From the NCBI GenBank assembly GCA_910586025.1, contig CAJUIO010000042.1:2920-28859 (forward strand): DNA of 25,940 nucleotides, written 5' to 3'. The stretch is from an uncultured Lachnospiraceae bacterium (GTDB lineage: Bacteria; Bacillota; Clostridia; Lachnospirales; Lachnospiraceae). The notes under the pieces were generated by a model. It was not told the DNA's origin. It did not search any database and worked only from the letters and a program-made list of their open reading frames with translations. Shown piece after piece: positions 15,431 to 23,597 of this stretch. Each line of letters begins with the position of its first letter. Position 1 is the first letter of the stretch. A program made the position numbers and the translations under genes.

Positions 15431-16933
15431 ATGAGTAAATATGTAATGGCGCTGGACCAGGGGACCACCAGTTCCCGGTGTATCCTGTTTGACAAAAAGG
15501 GAAATATCTGCAGCATGGCGCAGAAGGAATTCACGCAGATTTATCCAAAGCCCGGCTGGGTGGAGCACAATCCCATGGAGATCTGGTCCTCCCAGCTTGC
15601 GGTGCTCACGGAGGCCATGGCCATGGTGGGAGCGTCTCCTGAGGATATTGGAGGCATCGGGATCACCAATCAAAGAGAGACCACGATCGTTTGGGATAAG
15701 CAGACGGGGGAGCCTGTCTATAACGCCATTGTCTGGCAGTGCAGGCGCACCGCTGAGAAGATAGATGAGCTGACCGGGGCGGGATACGGGGAGATGATCA
15801 CGGAAAAGACAGGGCTCATTGCCGATGCCTATTTCAGCGGTACGAAGATCGCATGGATTCTGGATCACGTGCCGCAGGTGCGGGAGAGGGCTGAGCGGGG
15901 AGAGCTTTTATTCGGCACCGTGGATACCTGGCTGATCTACCAGCTCACCAGGGGAGCGGTTCATGTGACGGACTATACCAACGCGTCCAGAACCATGATT
16001 TTTGATATTCACAGACTCTGCTGGGATCAGGAGCTTCTTGGTCTTCTTGGGATACCGGAGAGCATGCTGCCGGAGGTGAAGCCCTCCAGCCATATTTACG
16101 GATATACGGATCGGTCCGTGCTCGGCGGCGAGATTCCGATTGCGGGAATTGCCGGAGACCAGCAGGCCGCCCTGTTCGGACAGTGCTGCTTTAAGAAGGG
16201 CCAGGTAAAGAACACCTATGGGACAGGATGCTTTCTCCTGATGAATACGGGCAGCGAGGCCATCCGGTCGAGAAACGGCCTTCTGACCACCATTGCGGCC
16301 AGCACGGGCGAGAGTGTGGAGTATGCCCTGGAGGGCAGCGTGTTTGTGGCGGGAGCGGCTATCCAGTGGCTGCGGGACGGTATGCGCATGATCCGGACGG
16401 CGGCGCAGTCCTCCGAATACACGGATAAGGTGGAGGATACCACGGGTGTCTATATGGTTCCGGCCTTTGCGGGAATGGGAGCGCCCTACTGGAATCCCTA
16501 CGCCAGAGGAACCATTGTGGGAATCACAAGAGGCTGCGAGAAGGAGCACTTCATCCGGGCGGCCCTCGAATCCATCGCCTACCAGACATATGATGTGCTG
16601 AAAGCTATGGAGGAGGATGCGGAGGTATCCATTGCGGGGCTTAAGGTGGACGGCGGCGCAAGCGCCAACGATTTTCTCATACAGTTCCAGGCGGATATTC
16701 TGGGAGGTACGGTTTACCGGCCAAAGTGCATTGAGACCACGGCCCTCGGGGCGGCGTATCTGGCAGGACTTGCAACCGGATATTTCACAAGCCGGGAGGA
16801 GATCGCCGAGAACTGGCAGCTTGAGCGGGAATTCACCCACAAGATGGGAGATAATACCAGAGAAAGACTTTTAAAGGGATGGAAGAAAGCAATCAGATGC
16901 GCACTGTTTTGGGCATCAGACGAGGAGGTTTGA
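15431..16933 (+). CDS. glpK: glycerol kinase
   Basis: 500 residues, the normal length. It phosphorylates glycerol with ATP to sn-glycerol 3-phosphate, the substrate of the dehydrogenase genes just upstream. Landmarks: the phosphate-1 loop ALDQGTTSSRCILFD, GWVEHNPMEIW, GITNQRETTIVWDK, NAIVWQCRRT, DTWLIYQLT, the NTYGTGCFLLMNTG loop, FAGMGAPYWNPYARG, VDGGASANDFLIQFQADILG and the C-terminal WKKAIRC. All look intact. Start ATG follows the previous stop by 2 bases, with GGGAGAGG upstream. No glycerol facilitator gene (glpF) is in this operon, so uptake is encoded elsewhere or occurs by diffusion. Confidence 0.97.
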   Translation: MSKYVMALDQGTTSSRCILFDKKGNICSMAQKEFTQIYPKPGWVEHNPMEIWSSQLAVLTEAMAMVGASPEDIGGIGITNQRETTIVWDKQTGEPVYNAIVWQCRRTAEKIDELTGAGYGEMITEKTGLIADAYFSGTKIAWILDHVPQVRERAERGELLFGTVDTWLIYQLTRGAVHVTDYTNASRTMIFDIHRLCWDQELLGLLGIPESMLPEVKPSSHIYGYTDRSVLGGEIPIAGIAGDQQAALFGQCCFKKGQVKNTYGTGCFLLMNTGSEAIRSRNGLLTTIAASTGESVEYALEGSVFVAGAAIQWLRDGMRMIRTAAQSSEYTDKVEDTTGVYMVPAFAGMGAPYWNPYARGTIVGITRGCEKEHFIRAALESIAYQTYDVLKAMEEDAEVSIAGLKVDGGASANDFLIQFQADILGGTVYRPKCIETTALGAAYLAGLATGYFTSREEIAENWQLEREFTHKMGDNTRERLLKGWKKAIRCALFWASDEEV

Positions 16934-16936
16934 GGA

Positions 16937-18319
16937 GTGGAGACACAAAATATTACGGATGAGATCAGAGGTTCACTCGAAACGATTTTAAAATTTTCAG
17001 GACTTGACGAGGAGTTTTGCAGCAGCTTCCGGGATGCCGTTACGGCATACAAAAAGCTGTCTGACAAAAACGGAAGTGACGATCAGGCGGCGGGCCTTCG
17101 GCGGAAGCTGACGGATCTGTTTTACAAGGTATATAAGGCATGCTTTGTGCTGAGCGTCAGGAATAAGACCCTTCCCCCTGTGATCAGCATGTTCCTTAAC
17201 TTCGGCTATGTGGATGAGGAGCTTGCGGGAGAGGAAAATGCGGCGTACATGTATGAGCTTGCGGGAGCGCTTCCCACGGATCCGGAGCGGGGGGTATACT
17301 CGATCTATCAGTGGCTGATGGCGATTCTCCGAGGTGAGAAGGAGCCGAGCAGAAACGAGCTGGATATGGATTACAGGGAATATCTGGCTGACCAGAAAAA
17401 GAACGGGATTATCAATGCGGAGCAGGAGGCAAATCTTGCCCAGAATAATGCCGCAAAGACGATTTTCGAGCTGGAGAATATTCTGCCAACTATAAACAGA
17501 CTGACCTTCGGGCAGATCACGATTTTCTGTCCGGTTTTTTCCAGACATAATGTCTTTAAGCCTTTAAAATCCGCCATTGTGACAGCGGATAAGGTGACGG
17601 AGGAGTTCACGCAGATCAGAAGGATTGATTTCAAGGCGTTTTACAGAGAGACTCTGTATGCGGATGCGGAGAAGGGAATCAATGAGAGAATCGAGGTGGA
17701 GGTGCTTCCGGATCTGATTCTCATGCCGAATACGGGTGCGAGGAGCATCATGTGGCAGGAGATCGAGGGCAAGAAGCGTACCACGCCTGCCCGCATGATG
17801 TGCTCAATTTTCCATATGGAGGAGCTGGCGCAGAGCCTGACGCATTTGACAGGGGAATTCCGCTGGGAAATGTGCAAGCGCGTTCAGGGCGGAAGATGGA
17901 ACGATGTGTCCGAGCCCTCTCTTACCAGCGAGTACTGTGACTATATTCAGTTCTACCGCAGGAACAAGGAGCTGTCTGCGGAGGCCAAGGAAAAGATCAA
18001 GAATCAGCTCGGGAGGGTGAGGAACAGCTTTAAGGAAATGTTTGTGACAGACTATATCATGTGGATGCGCTACGAGAGCGGCGGTTCCCCGAGACTGAAT
18101 AAGGTGAGCCGGAACATTCTGTTTGCCTACTGTCCTTTTTCCAAGGAGATACGAAACAAGGTGGGAGTAAATCCGCTCTATGGCCCCGCCATTGAGAAAT
18201 ATAATATCATGAACTCCAAAAATATGCACAAGATGGATATTCTCTGCAAGAGGCTGGAAAAGCTGCCGGGCGGAGTGCCGGACGAGATACTGGAATACAA
18301 AAGCTATATGGAGAGCTAG
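16937..18319 (+). CDS. uncharacterised 460-residue protein in the glycerol operon
   Basis: I do not recognise this family. The protein is soluble-looking: no signal peptide or transmembrane helix, mixed helical composition rich in charged residues, with hydrophobic patches such as NRLTFGQITIFCPVF and DLILMPNTGARSIMWQEIEGKK. The C-terminal half has many aromatic residues (DYIQFYRRNKEL, FVTDYIMWMRYESGG). No nucleotide-binding or metal motif stands out. Start is GTG at 16937, 8 bases after GAGGAGG and 3 bases after the glpK stop, so it is co-transcribed and probably coupled. The NUDIX gene follows after 16 bases. It has ordinary codon use for the region and an uninterrupted frame, so it is a real gene. 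Role unknown. Confidence 0.85.
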   Translation: METQNITDEIRGSLETILKFSGLDEEFCSSFRDAVTAYKKLSDKNGSDDQAAGLRRKLTDLFYKVYKACFVLSVRNKTLPPVISMFLNFGYVDEELAGEENAAYMYELAGALPTDPERGVYSIYQWLMAILRGEKEPSRNELDMDYREYLADQKKNGIINAEQEANLAQNNAAKTIFELENILPTINRLTFGQITIFCPVFSRHNVFKPLKSAIVTADKVTEEFTQIRRIDFKAFYRETLYADAEKGINERIEVEVLPDLILMPNTGARSIMWQEIEGKKRTTPARMMCSIFHMEELAQSLTHLTGEFRWEMCKRVQGGRWNDVSEPSLTSEYCDYIQFYRRNKELSAEAKEKIKNQLGRVRNSFKEMFVTDYIMWMRYESGGSPRLNKVSRNILFAYCPFSKEIRNKVGVNPLYGPAIEKYNIMNSKNMHKMDILCKRLEKLPGGVPDEILEYKSYMES

Positions 18320-18335
18320 AAAGGAAGCGGCGGCC

Positions 18336-18977
18336 ATGGACGGAATGGGAAAGGGCACGAAGTATACGGAAATCAGAAAGCTGACAGACAACCGTTTTTT
18401 GAATCTCTTTGAGATGGATGCGCTGGATAATAAGGGGAAACCCTTTCATTACTACTTTGCCTCCCGAAACAGGGAGGAGGAGCTGCCGCTTAAGACAGGG
18501 GAGGTCAGACAGAACGGGATTGTAATCTATGCGCTTCTCAAAGAGGATCCCTCAAGAATCATTATGATCAGGCAGTACAGGTATCCGCTGGATGCCTGGC
18601 TTTATGAGCTTCCGGCAGGACTGATCGACGGGCAGGAGAGCCCGCATCAGGCAGCTGTCCGGGAGATGAAGGAGGAGACGGGGCTTGGCTTTGAGCCCTG
18701 TACTGATTTGGATCCGGCCTATGAGAGGCCTTTTTTTCTGGGAGCGGGGCTCACGGACGAGACCAGCACCTCTGTCTTTGGCTACGCCAGTGGGGAGGTA
18801 AGCCGGAGCTATGCGGAGAGCACGGAATCCATTGAGGTTCTTTTTGTGAACAGGCAGGAGGCCGGGGAAATCCTGAGGACAAAGAGAGTTTCCCTTCGGG
18901 CGGCGCTTCTCCTTACCATGTTTATAAATGCAGAAGATGAGGAGCCCTTCGGGTTTCTGAAGTCAAAAACCCCGTAG
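18336..18977 (+). CDS. NUDIX hydrolase, ADP-ribose pyrophosphatase-like
   Basis: 213 residues. A complete Nudix box matches GX5EX7REUXEEXGU: Gly95, Glu101, then REMKEETGL at 109-117, so the metal-binding glutamates are present. Just upstream RQYRYPLDAWLYELPAGLI is typical of ADP-ribose/NDP-sugar pyrophosphatases, which split ADP-ribose to AMP and ribose 5-phosphate. Start ATG 18336 follows AAGGAAG by about 9 bases. It is the last gene of the glycerol run, and its stop codon (18975-18977) lies within the stem of the terminator, which therefore encodes its last residues. Exact substrate is not determinable. Confidence 0.9.
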   Translation: MDGMGKGTKYTEIRKLTDNRFLNLFEMDALDNKGKPFHYYFASRNREEELPLKTGEVRQNGIVIYALLKEDPSRIIMIRQYRYPLDAWLYELPAGLIDGQESPHQAAVREMKEETGLGFEPCTDLDPAYERPFFLGAGLTDETSTSVFGYASGEVSRSYAESTESIEVLFVNRQEAGEILRTKRVSLRAALLLTMFINAEDEEPFGFLKSKTP

Positions 18978-18997
18978 CAAAGCTACAGGGTTTTGAC
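18962..18997 (+). terminator. intrinsic terminator ending the glycerol operon
   Basis: GTAGC-AAA-GCTAC (18974-18986) extended by CCC/GGG, AAAA/TTTT and GTC/GAC, with one C-A mismatch and one extra A. A T-run (18991-18994) follows the GC part. The mirrored A-run suggests it may also work on the other strand. The NUDIX stop codon is inside it. Confidence 0.75.
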
Positions 18998-19020
18998 CCT
19001 TGCGGCAGTCGCCATACAAT
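18993..19020 (+). promoter_or_regulatory. probable promoter of alpha-galactosidase 2
   Basis: TTGACC (18993-18998), a 16-base spacer and TACAAT (19015-19020). The -35 is made partly from the 3' arm of the preceding terminator. The -10 runs into the inverted repeat at 19017-19040. Predicted start is near 19027, giving a leader of about 87 bases. Confidence 0.6.
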
Positions 19021-19064
19021 AGAAAGCAGACTTTCTATTGTCATGAATGTGCATGCAAGCATGC
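19017..19064. promoter_or_regulatory. two inverted repeats at the alpha-galactosidase 2 promoter, candidate operator or leader hairpins
   Basis: CAATAGAAAG-CAGA-CTTTCTATTG (19017-19040) is a perfect 10-base-pair dyad that overlaps the -10 and the expected start. GCATGC-AA-GCATGC (19051-19064) is a second. The first is well placed for repressor binding; the LacI gene downstream is the obvious candidate, though the dyad lacks the central CG usual for LacI operators. It may also belong to a dispersed intergenic repeat. Confidence 0.5.
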
Positions 19065-19113
19065 CCGCTTGGCTCGTTGCCCGCAGGAATAATTACAGGA
19101 GGTTTTGGAAAAT

Positions 19114-21303
19114 ATGTCGATTGTTTTTTATGAAAAGGAGCGGCTTTTTAAGCTGGATACTCCGAACACCAGTTATATTATGGGAATTGTGGATGAGGAA
19201 AAATTCCTCGCACATGTCTATTATGGGGAGAAGCTCTCGGACCACAGGGCGGGCTATCTTCTGCGCACACAGGAGGGTCCTTTCGTGCCCTCCGTGAACA
19301 ACCGTGACAGGATAGCGTTTCTTGACAGCTTTCCCATGGAATATGCCGCTCATGGAATCGGAGACTGCCGTGAGAGCTGTATCAGCATCCGGACATTGGG
19401 AGGAAATACGGCACTCTCCCTTAATTACGTGTCCCACGAGATCAAAAGGGGGAAGGCTCCCTTCGGAGAGATGCCGGCTTCCTTTGGACGGGAGAATGAG
19501 TGTAGTGTACTGGAGATCCTGTGTGAGGACAGCGTGACGGGACTTCAGATGATCCTACAGTACGGTGTGTTTGAGGATGCGGACGTGATCACAAGGAGTA
19601 TCCGGGTGGTCAATCAAGGCACGGAGGATATTTACCTGACCAAGGTCTATTCCGCATGTCTGGATATGGATAACAGGGAGTTTGAATCCATCACGCTTCA
19701 CGGGTCCTGGGCAAGGGAGCGCCATATTCAGAGCCTGCCGGTAAGCCGCATGAAGCACACGGTGGAATCTCTCCGGGGAGAGACCAGCCATCAGGATCAC
19801 CCCTTTATGGCGCTGAAGACACCGGGAACCACCCAGGAGACAGGGGAGGTCTATGCCATGCATTTCGTCTATTCCGGAAATTTCAGGGTGCAGGTTCAGA
19901 CTGACCCTTATGAGCAGATCCGCATGGTGATGGGAATCAATCCGGAGGATTTCTGCTGGAAGCTGGCACCGGGAGCGCAGTTCCAGGCACCCGAGGTGGT
20001 GATGACTTATTCCGGAGAGGGCCTTGGGAAAATGACCCGCTCCTTCCACGATTTTTACAGAAAACACCTGATCCGGGGTGAGTACCGGGATAAAAAGCGT
20101 CCTATTCTGATCAATAACTGGGAGGCGACCTATTTTAACTTTGATGCGGACAAGCTGATCGCCATTGCCAGGGAAGCGTCCGGCCTTGGGATCGAGATGC
20201 TGGTCATGGACGACGGCTGGTTCGGAAACCGTTTTGACGACAACCGGGCCCTTGGCGACTGGGTGGTAAACGAACAGAAGCTGAATGGCGGCCTCAAATA
20301 TCTGGTGGACGAGGTCAATAAGCTTGGCATGAAGTTCGGCATCTGGTTTGAGCCGGAGATGATTTCTCCCGATTCCGATCTGTACCGGGCGCATCCCGAC
20401 TGGGCCATCGCCATTTCCGGAAGGGAGCCGGGCCTTGCGAGAAATCAGTACGTGCTGGATCTCACCAGAAAAGAGGTGCGGGATCATGTGTACGAGAGCG
20501 TGGCAAAGGTTCTCCGTGGCGCAAACATCGAGTATGTGAAGTGGGATATGAACCGGCCGCTCTCCGACATCGGCTCCGCCACACTTCCGGCTGACCAGAT
20601 GGGCGAGTTTTATCACAGGTATGTGCTGGGGGTCTATGAGATGCAGGAAAGGCTGACCAAAGAATTTCCTCATCTGCTTCTGGAAAACTGCTCCGGCGGC
20701 GGAGCGCGTTTTGATCCGGGTATGCTCTTCTACAGTCCCCAGATCTGGTGCTCGGACGATACGGATGCCGTGGAGAGGCTGAAGATTCAGGAGGGCACGG
20801 CTCTCATTTACCCGCTTTCAACCATGGGGGCCCATGTGTCCGACTGCCCCAACCACGTGCTTCACCGCACGGTTCCCTTTGAGACCAGAGGCTATGTGGC
20901 TCTTGCAGGAACCTTCGGCTACGAGCTGGATGTGACGAGGATTCCGGAGGAGGACAGACGGCAGATTCCGGAGCAGACTGCCATGTACCACAAGTACAAC
21001 GATCTGGTGAGAGAGGGAGATTATTACAGGATTGCTTCGTATGCGGAGAATCATTATTTTGACTGCTGGGGCGTGGTGAGCAAAGACAAGGCCGAGGCTC
21101 TCTATACCTTTATCCAGGTGTTGAACCGCCCCAATTATCACAGCAGAAGGATACGGCTTAAGGGCCTTGATCCGGAAAAGACCTACCGGATCGAGGGCGA
21201 GGAGAGTACTTACCTGGGTGAGCTTCTCATGAAGGCCGGGATCAATATTCCGAATCCGGAGGGAGATTTCCGGGGAAGGCTGATTCATCTTACGGAGTGT
21301 TAA
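19114..21303 (+). CDS. alpha-galactosidase, GH36 (copy 2)
   Basis: 729 residues, a clear paralogue of the gene at 2262. The same landmarks occur at the same numbers: nucleophile Asp478 in KWDMNRPL and acid/base Asp548 in CSDDTDAVERL, with INNWEATYFNF and VMDDGWFGNR, so there is no net length change between the copies over the catalytic core. No signal peptide, so it acts on imported alpha-galactosides. Start at ATG 19114 is chosen because AGGAGG lies 11 bases upstream and the first 17 residues align with copy 1; the TTG at 19105 is too close to that site. Differences cluster in the N-terminal domain and the last 80 residues, which could change oligomer contacts or substrate length. A LacI regulator follows 21 bases after the stop. 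Confidence 0.96.
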   Translation: MSIVFYEKERLFKLDTPNTSYIMGIVDEEKFLAHVYYGEKLSDHRAGYLLRTQEGPFVPSVNNRDRIAFLDSFPMEYAAHGIGDCRESCISIRTLGGNTALSLNYVSHEIKRGKAPFGEMPASFGRENECSVLEILCEDSVTGLQMILQYGVFEDADVITRSIRVVNQGTEDIYLTKVYSACLDMDNREFESITLHGSWARERHIQSLPVSRMKHTVESLRGETSHQDHPFMALKTPGTTQETGEVYAMHFVYSGNFRVQVQTDPYEQIRMVMGINPEDFCWKLAPGAQFQAPEVVMTYSGEGLGKMTRSFHDFYRKHLIRGEYRDKKRPILINNWEATYFNFDADKLIAIAREASGLGIEMLVMDDGWFGNRFDDNRALGDWVVNEQKLNGGLKYLVDEVNKLGMKFGIWFEPEMISPDSDLYRAHPDWAIAISGREPGLARNQYVLDLTRKEVRDHVYESVAKVLRGANIEYVKWDMNRPLSDIGSATLPADQMGEFYHRYVLGVYEMQERLTKEFPHLLLENCSGGGARFDPGMLFYSPQIWCSDDTDAVERLKIQEGTALIYPLSTMGAHVSDCPNHVLHRTVPFETRGYVALAGTFGYELDVTRIPEEDRRQIPEQTAMYHKYNDLVREGDYYRIASYAENHYFDCWGVVSKDKAEALYTFIQVLNRPNYHSRRIRLKGLDPEKTYRIEGEESTYLGELLMKAGINIPNPEGDFRGRLIHLTEC

Positions 21304-21324
21304 GGAGAACAGGAGGCGTGGGGA

Positions 21325-22356
21325 ATGTCAAAGGCGGTAAAGCTTGCTGATATTGCCAGCGCCCTGAATGTGAGCACAGTGACGGTTTCAAAGGCGCTGT
21401 CAGATCAGAAGGGCGTTGGAAATGAGCTGCGGGAGAGAATCAAGAAGCTGGCCGGGGAGATGGGCTATGTCTCTCCCACAGAGGCAAAAAAACAGAAGGA
21501 AGCAAAGAGCTATAATATCGGGGTGCTGCTCTCCGAGCGTTATTTTGACCAGCAGCAGTCCTTTTACTGGCAGCTGTATCAGACAGTTGCGGTGAAGGCT
21601 GTTGAGAAGGAATGCTTTACCATGCTGGAGGTGCTCTCCGTCTGTGCGGAGCAGGAGCTGGAAATGCCAAAGCTCCTGCGGGAGCGCAAGGCGGACGGCC
21701 TGATCATCCTGGGACTTTTGAAGGAAGATTATATGAGCATGGTGGAGGAGAATATTGACATTCCCTTTGTCTGCCTGGACTTCTATGACAGGAAGCAGGA
21801 GTGGGACTGTGTGATCAGCGACAATTTTTACGGGATGTACAGGCTTACCGATTATCTTTTTGATCTGGGGCATACGGATATCGCTTACGTGGGGACTCTG
21901 CTTTATTCGAGAAGTATCACGGACCGGTACTTTGGCTATGCCAAGGCGCTGCTGGAGCACGGTCAGAAGGTGAGGGACGAGTGGGTGCTGGACGACCGGG
22001 ATCTGGAAAGCGGCCAGAGGGGGGATCGCTTTGCCTTTTTGCTTCCGGAGCGGATGCCCACGGCCTTTGTCTGCAACTGCGACCTCACAGCGGGTATCTT
22101 GATCAATCAGCTGGAAGCGGCCGGATACCGCGTACCGGAGGATATCTCCGTGGTGGGCTTTGACGACTATATTTTTCCGGGAATCTGCAGCAAGGGAATC
22201 ACCACCTATCGGGTGGATATGGATAAGATGGCGGAGAAGGCTATCGAGGGTCTGACGGGGAAGATCTCAGGGGAGGATTACAGGAGAGGAATCACGATCG
22301 TGGAAGGACGGATGGTGGTCAGGGAGAGTGCGGGGAGTGTAGGGAACCGGCAGTAA
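21325..22356 (+). CDS. LacI family transcriptional regulator
   Basis: 343 residues. The N-terminal helix-turn-helix (VKLADIASALNVSTVTVSKALSD, about residues 5-27) and hinge region are standard LacI, followed by a periplasmic-binding-protein-like sensor domain with YNIGVLLSERYF, RKADGLIILG, FVCLDFYDRKQEWDCVISDN, DIAYVGTLLYSRSITDRYFGY, FVCNCDLTAG and the C-terminal ISVVGFDDYIFPG. It probably binds a sugar and represses the alpha-galactosidase gene 21 bases upstream, with which it appears co-transcribed. AGGAGG is 8 bases before the ATG. Targets are inferred from position. It converges with the Abi gene with only 4 bases between stops. Confidence 0.92.
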   Translation: MSKAVKLADIASALNVSTVTVSKALSDQKGVGNELRERIKKLAGEMGYVSPTEAKKQKEAKSYNIGVLLSERYFDQQQSFYWQLYQTVAVKAVEKECFTMLEVLSVCAEQELEMPKLLRERKADGLIILGLLKEDYMSMVEENIDIPFVCLDFYDRKQEWDCVISDNFYGMYRLTDYLFDLGHTDIAYVGTLLYSRSITDRYFGYAKALLEHGQKVRDEWVLDDRDLESGQRGDRFAFLLPERMPTAFVCNCDLTAGILINQLEAAGYRVPEDISVVGFDDYIFPGICSKGITTYRVDMDKMAEKAIEGLTGKISGEDYRRGITIVEGRMVVRESAGSVGNRQ

Positions 22357-22360
22357 TCCG

Positions 22361-23299
22361 TTAAAATAATTTGTACTTTAGCATTTTGCTCCAGTTCTTA
22401 GGAAAGCCCATATTGTTCAACAGCTGTTCCCTTGAAATATGCGGACATTTTTTTAGTGTATCATTTACTAAATGCAGAAGATTCCGTTTGAATATTTTGA
22501 AATCTTCGTTCCCAATCAGATATCGAAGCGCAATCACGACAGCAAACAAATCACTTTTACCACTTATATACTGTCCATTTTTTCTGGTAATTTTCAACTT
22601 TTCGTGAAGTGATGTATCGGGAATGGTTTTGCGAATTTTGAATGAATATAGGCGTTCTCCGTGGGCACATATATTACGGCATCTGGCAATAATTGTAATC
22701 ATTTGATGTAATTGTTTTTCTGTTATTCCACGGAAGCGTTTGCTGATTTTAGTTCTAATATCTGTGGAAGCATATTGGTACATTTTAGAAACCTGTCCGA
22801 AGGTAAAGGCATTCATCGCTACCCAAAGCGGCACGTTACCGTATGTCTTTGCATGGTGGGTGATGTAAATATAATTACTCGGTATAGAAATAGATTTAGC
22901 AAGTGAATTTATCAACCTTTTTACTTCTTTTGCGCTTTTCTTTGACGGATTATAATTGCATTCATCCAGATATGCGGATTGATTGTCACCATATTTTTCA
23001 CAGAAATAATACGAAATCATAGATTTTATATGGCGTTCCACATGAAGAATATATTTCAAAAACAAAATTATCAATTCCTCGTCAAAATAATAAAATGTAA
23101 CTATTTCCTCAAATGTTACACCATAAACAAATTTATCAGATGCAGGATGTTTAAAGAGCGTTTTATACCCGCCGATTAAGGAATAGTAACTTAATTTTTC
23201 CAAGACTTCCTCGGCATATACCAAATTTGAAATCACAAGTTTCTTTTCGTTTTGCAATTTATACAATTGCTGCTCGTAGGTTAAGAATTTTTTTGGCAT
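22361..23299 (-). CDS. Abi_2 (AbiD/AbiF) family HEPN protein, candidate phage-defence toxin
   Basis: 312 residues. The sequence follows the Abi_2 pattern: N-terminal LTYEQQLYKLQNEKKLVI, LSYYSLIGGYK, VTFEEIVTFYYFDEELIILF, HVERHIKSMISYYFCEKYG, PLWVAMNAFTFGQVSKMY, and the HEPN RNase motif R-N-x3-H in RCRNICAHGERLY (Arg208, Asn209, His213). Proteins of this family cause abortive infection in lactococci, and HEPN domains commonly cut RNA. Start ATG (23297-23299) is set by AGGAG about 10 bases upstream; longer in-frame starts run through the upstream terminator and are rejected. The gene is strongly AT-rich with codon use unlike its neighbours, a sign of transfer. Upstream lies its own promoter and a terminated hairpin RNA. 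Confidence 0.88.
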   Translation of the reverse strand: MPKKFLTYEQQLYKLQNEKKLVISNLVYAEEVLEKLSYYSLIGGYKTLFKHPASDKFVYGVTFEEIVTFYYFDEELIILFLKYILHVERHIKSMISYYFCEKYGDNQSAYLDECNYNPSKKSAKEVKRLINSLAKSISIPSNYIYITHHAKTYGNVPLWVAMNAFTFGQVSKMYQYASTDIRTKISKRFRGITEKQLHQMITIIARCRNICAHGERLYSFKIRKTIPDTSLHEKLKITRKNGQYISGKSDLFAVVIALRYLIGNEDFKIFKRNLLHLVNDTLKKCPHISREQLLNNMGFPKNWSKMLKYKLF

Positions 23300-23331
23300 A
23301 ACGGTACTTCTCCTGTTTTCTTGCTGGTAGT

Positions 23332-23397
23332 AAAAAGGGAGTCCACGCATGAACTCCCTGGGCTGTGGGCATCTCGAGTTTCCACAGCACAACCACT
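23332..23397 (-). ncRNA. candidate structured small RNA upstream of the Abi gene, ending in an intrinsic terminator
   Basis: On the minus strand, transcription from the promoter at 23404-23432 should start near 23397. The RNA then forms hairpin 1, GCUGUGG (23388-23382) with CCACAGC (23368-23362) around a 13-base loop that contains CUCGAG, and hairpin 2, AGGGAGUUCA-UGCG-UGGACUCCCU (23359-23336), ten pairs with one U-G, followed by a U-run to 23332. Hairpin 2 plus U-run is a textbook terminator, so most transcripts should stop 33 bases before the Abi start. A 5' segment GGUUGUG can pair instead with CACAGCC, an alternative to hairpin 1. I recall that Abi_2/AbiF genes have been linked to an adjacent structured RNA; membership in that motif is not verified here. 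Confidence 0.65.
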
Positions 23398-23403
23398 ACA
23401 GTT

Positions 23404-23432
23404 AATATACAAAACTATTACCGAAATGTCAA
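23404..23432 (-). promoter_or_regulatory. strong sigma-A promoter for the small RNA and Abi gene
   Basis: Read on the minus strand: TTGACA (23432-23427), exactly 17 bases, TATATT (23409-23404). This is the closest match to consensus in the window. It drives the terminated small RNA first, with the Abi gene presumably served by readthrough. Confidence 0.85.
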
Positions 23433-23597
23433 TTAGTCTTTCTGTAGTGTTTTATAAAATATACGCTAAAAAGGAAATACTATTCATATTTTTGGAAAAA
23501 TTAATTTGAAAGCATTTTTTTCCCATATGATTTGTAGAGTATGCTGTCCGCACACCATATAAATTCGAAAGGAATGGTCGTAAAACCAAAAATATGC

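Noticed and set aside
23300..23392. In-frame N-terminal extension of the Abi protein
   Set aside because: It would be translated through the terminator hairpin and U-run, lacks a ribosome binding site and adds residues not expected in the family; ATG at 23299 has AGGAG.
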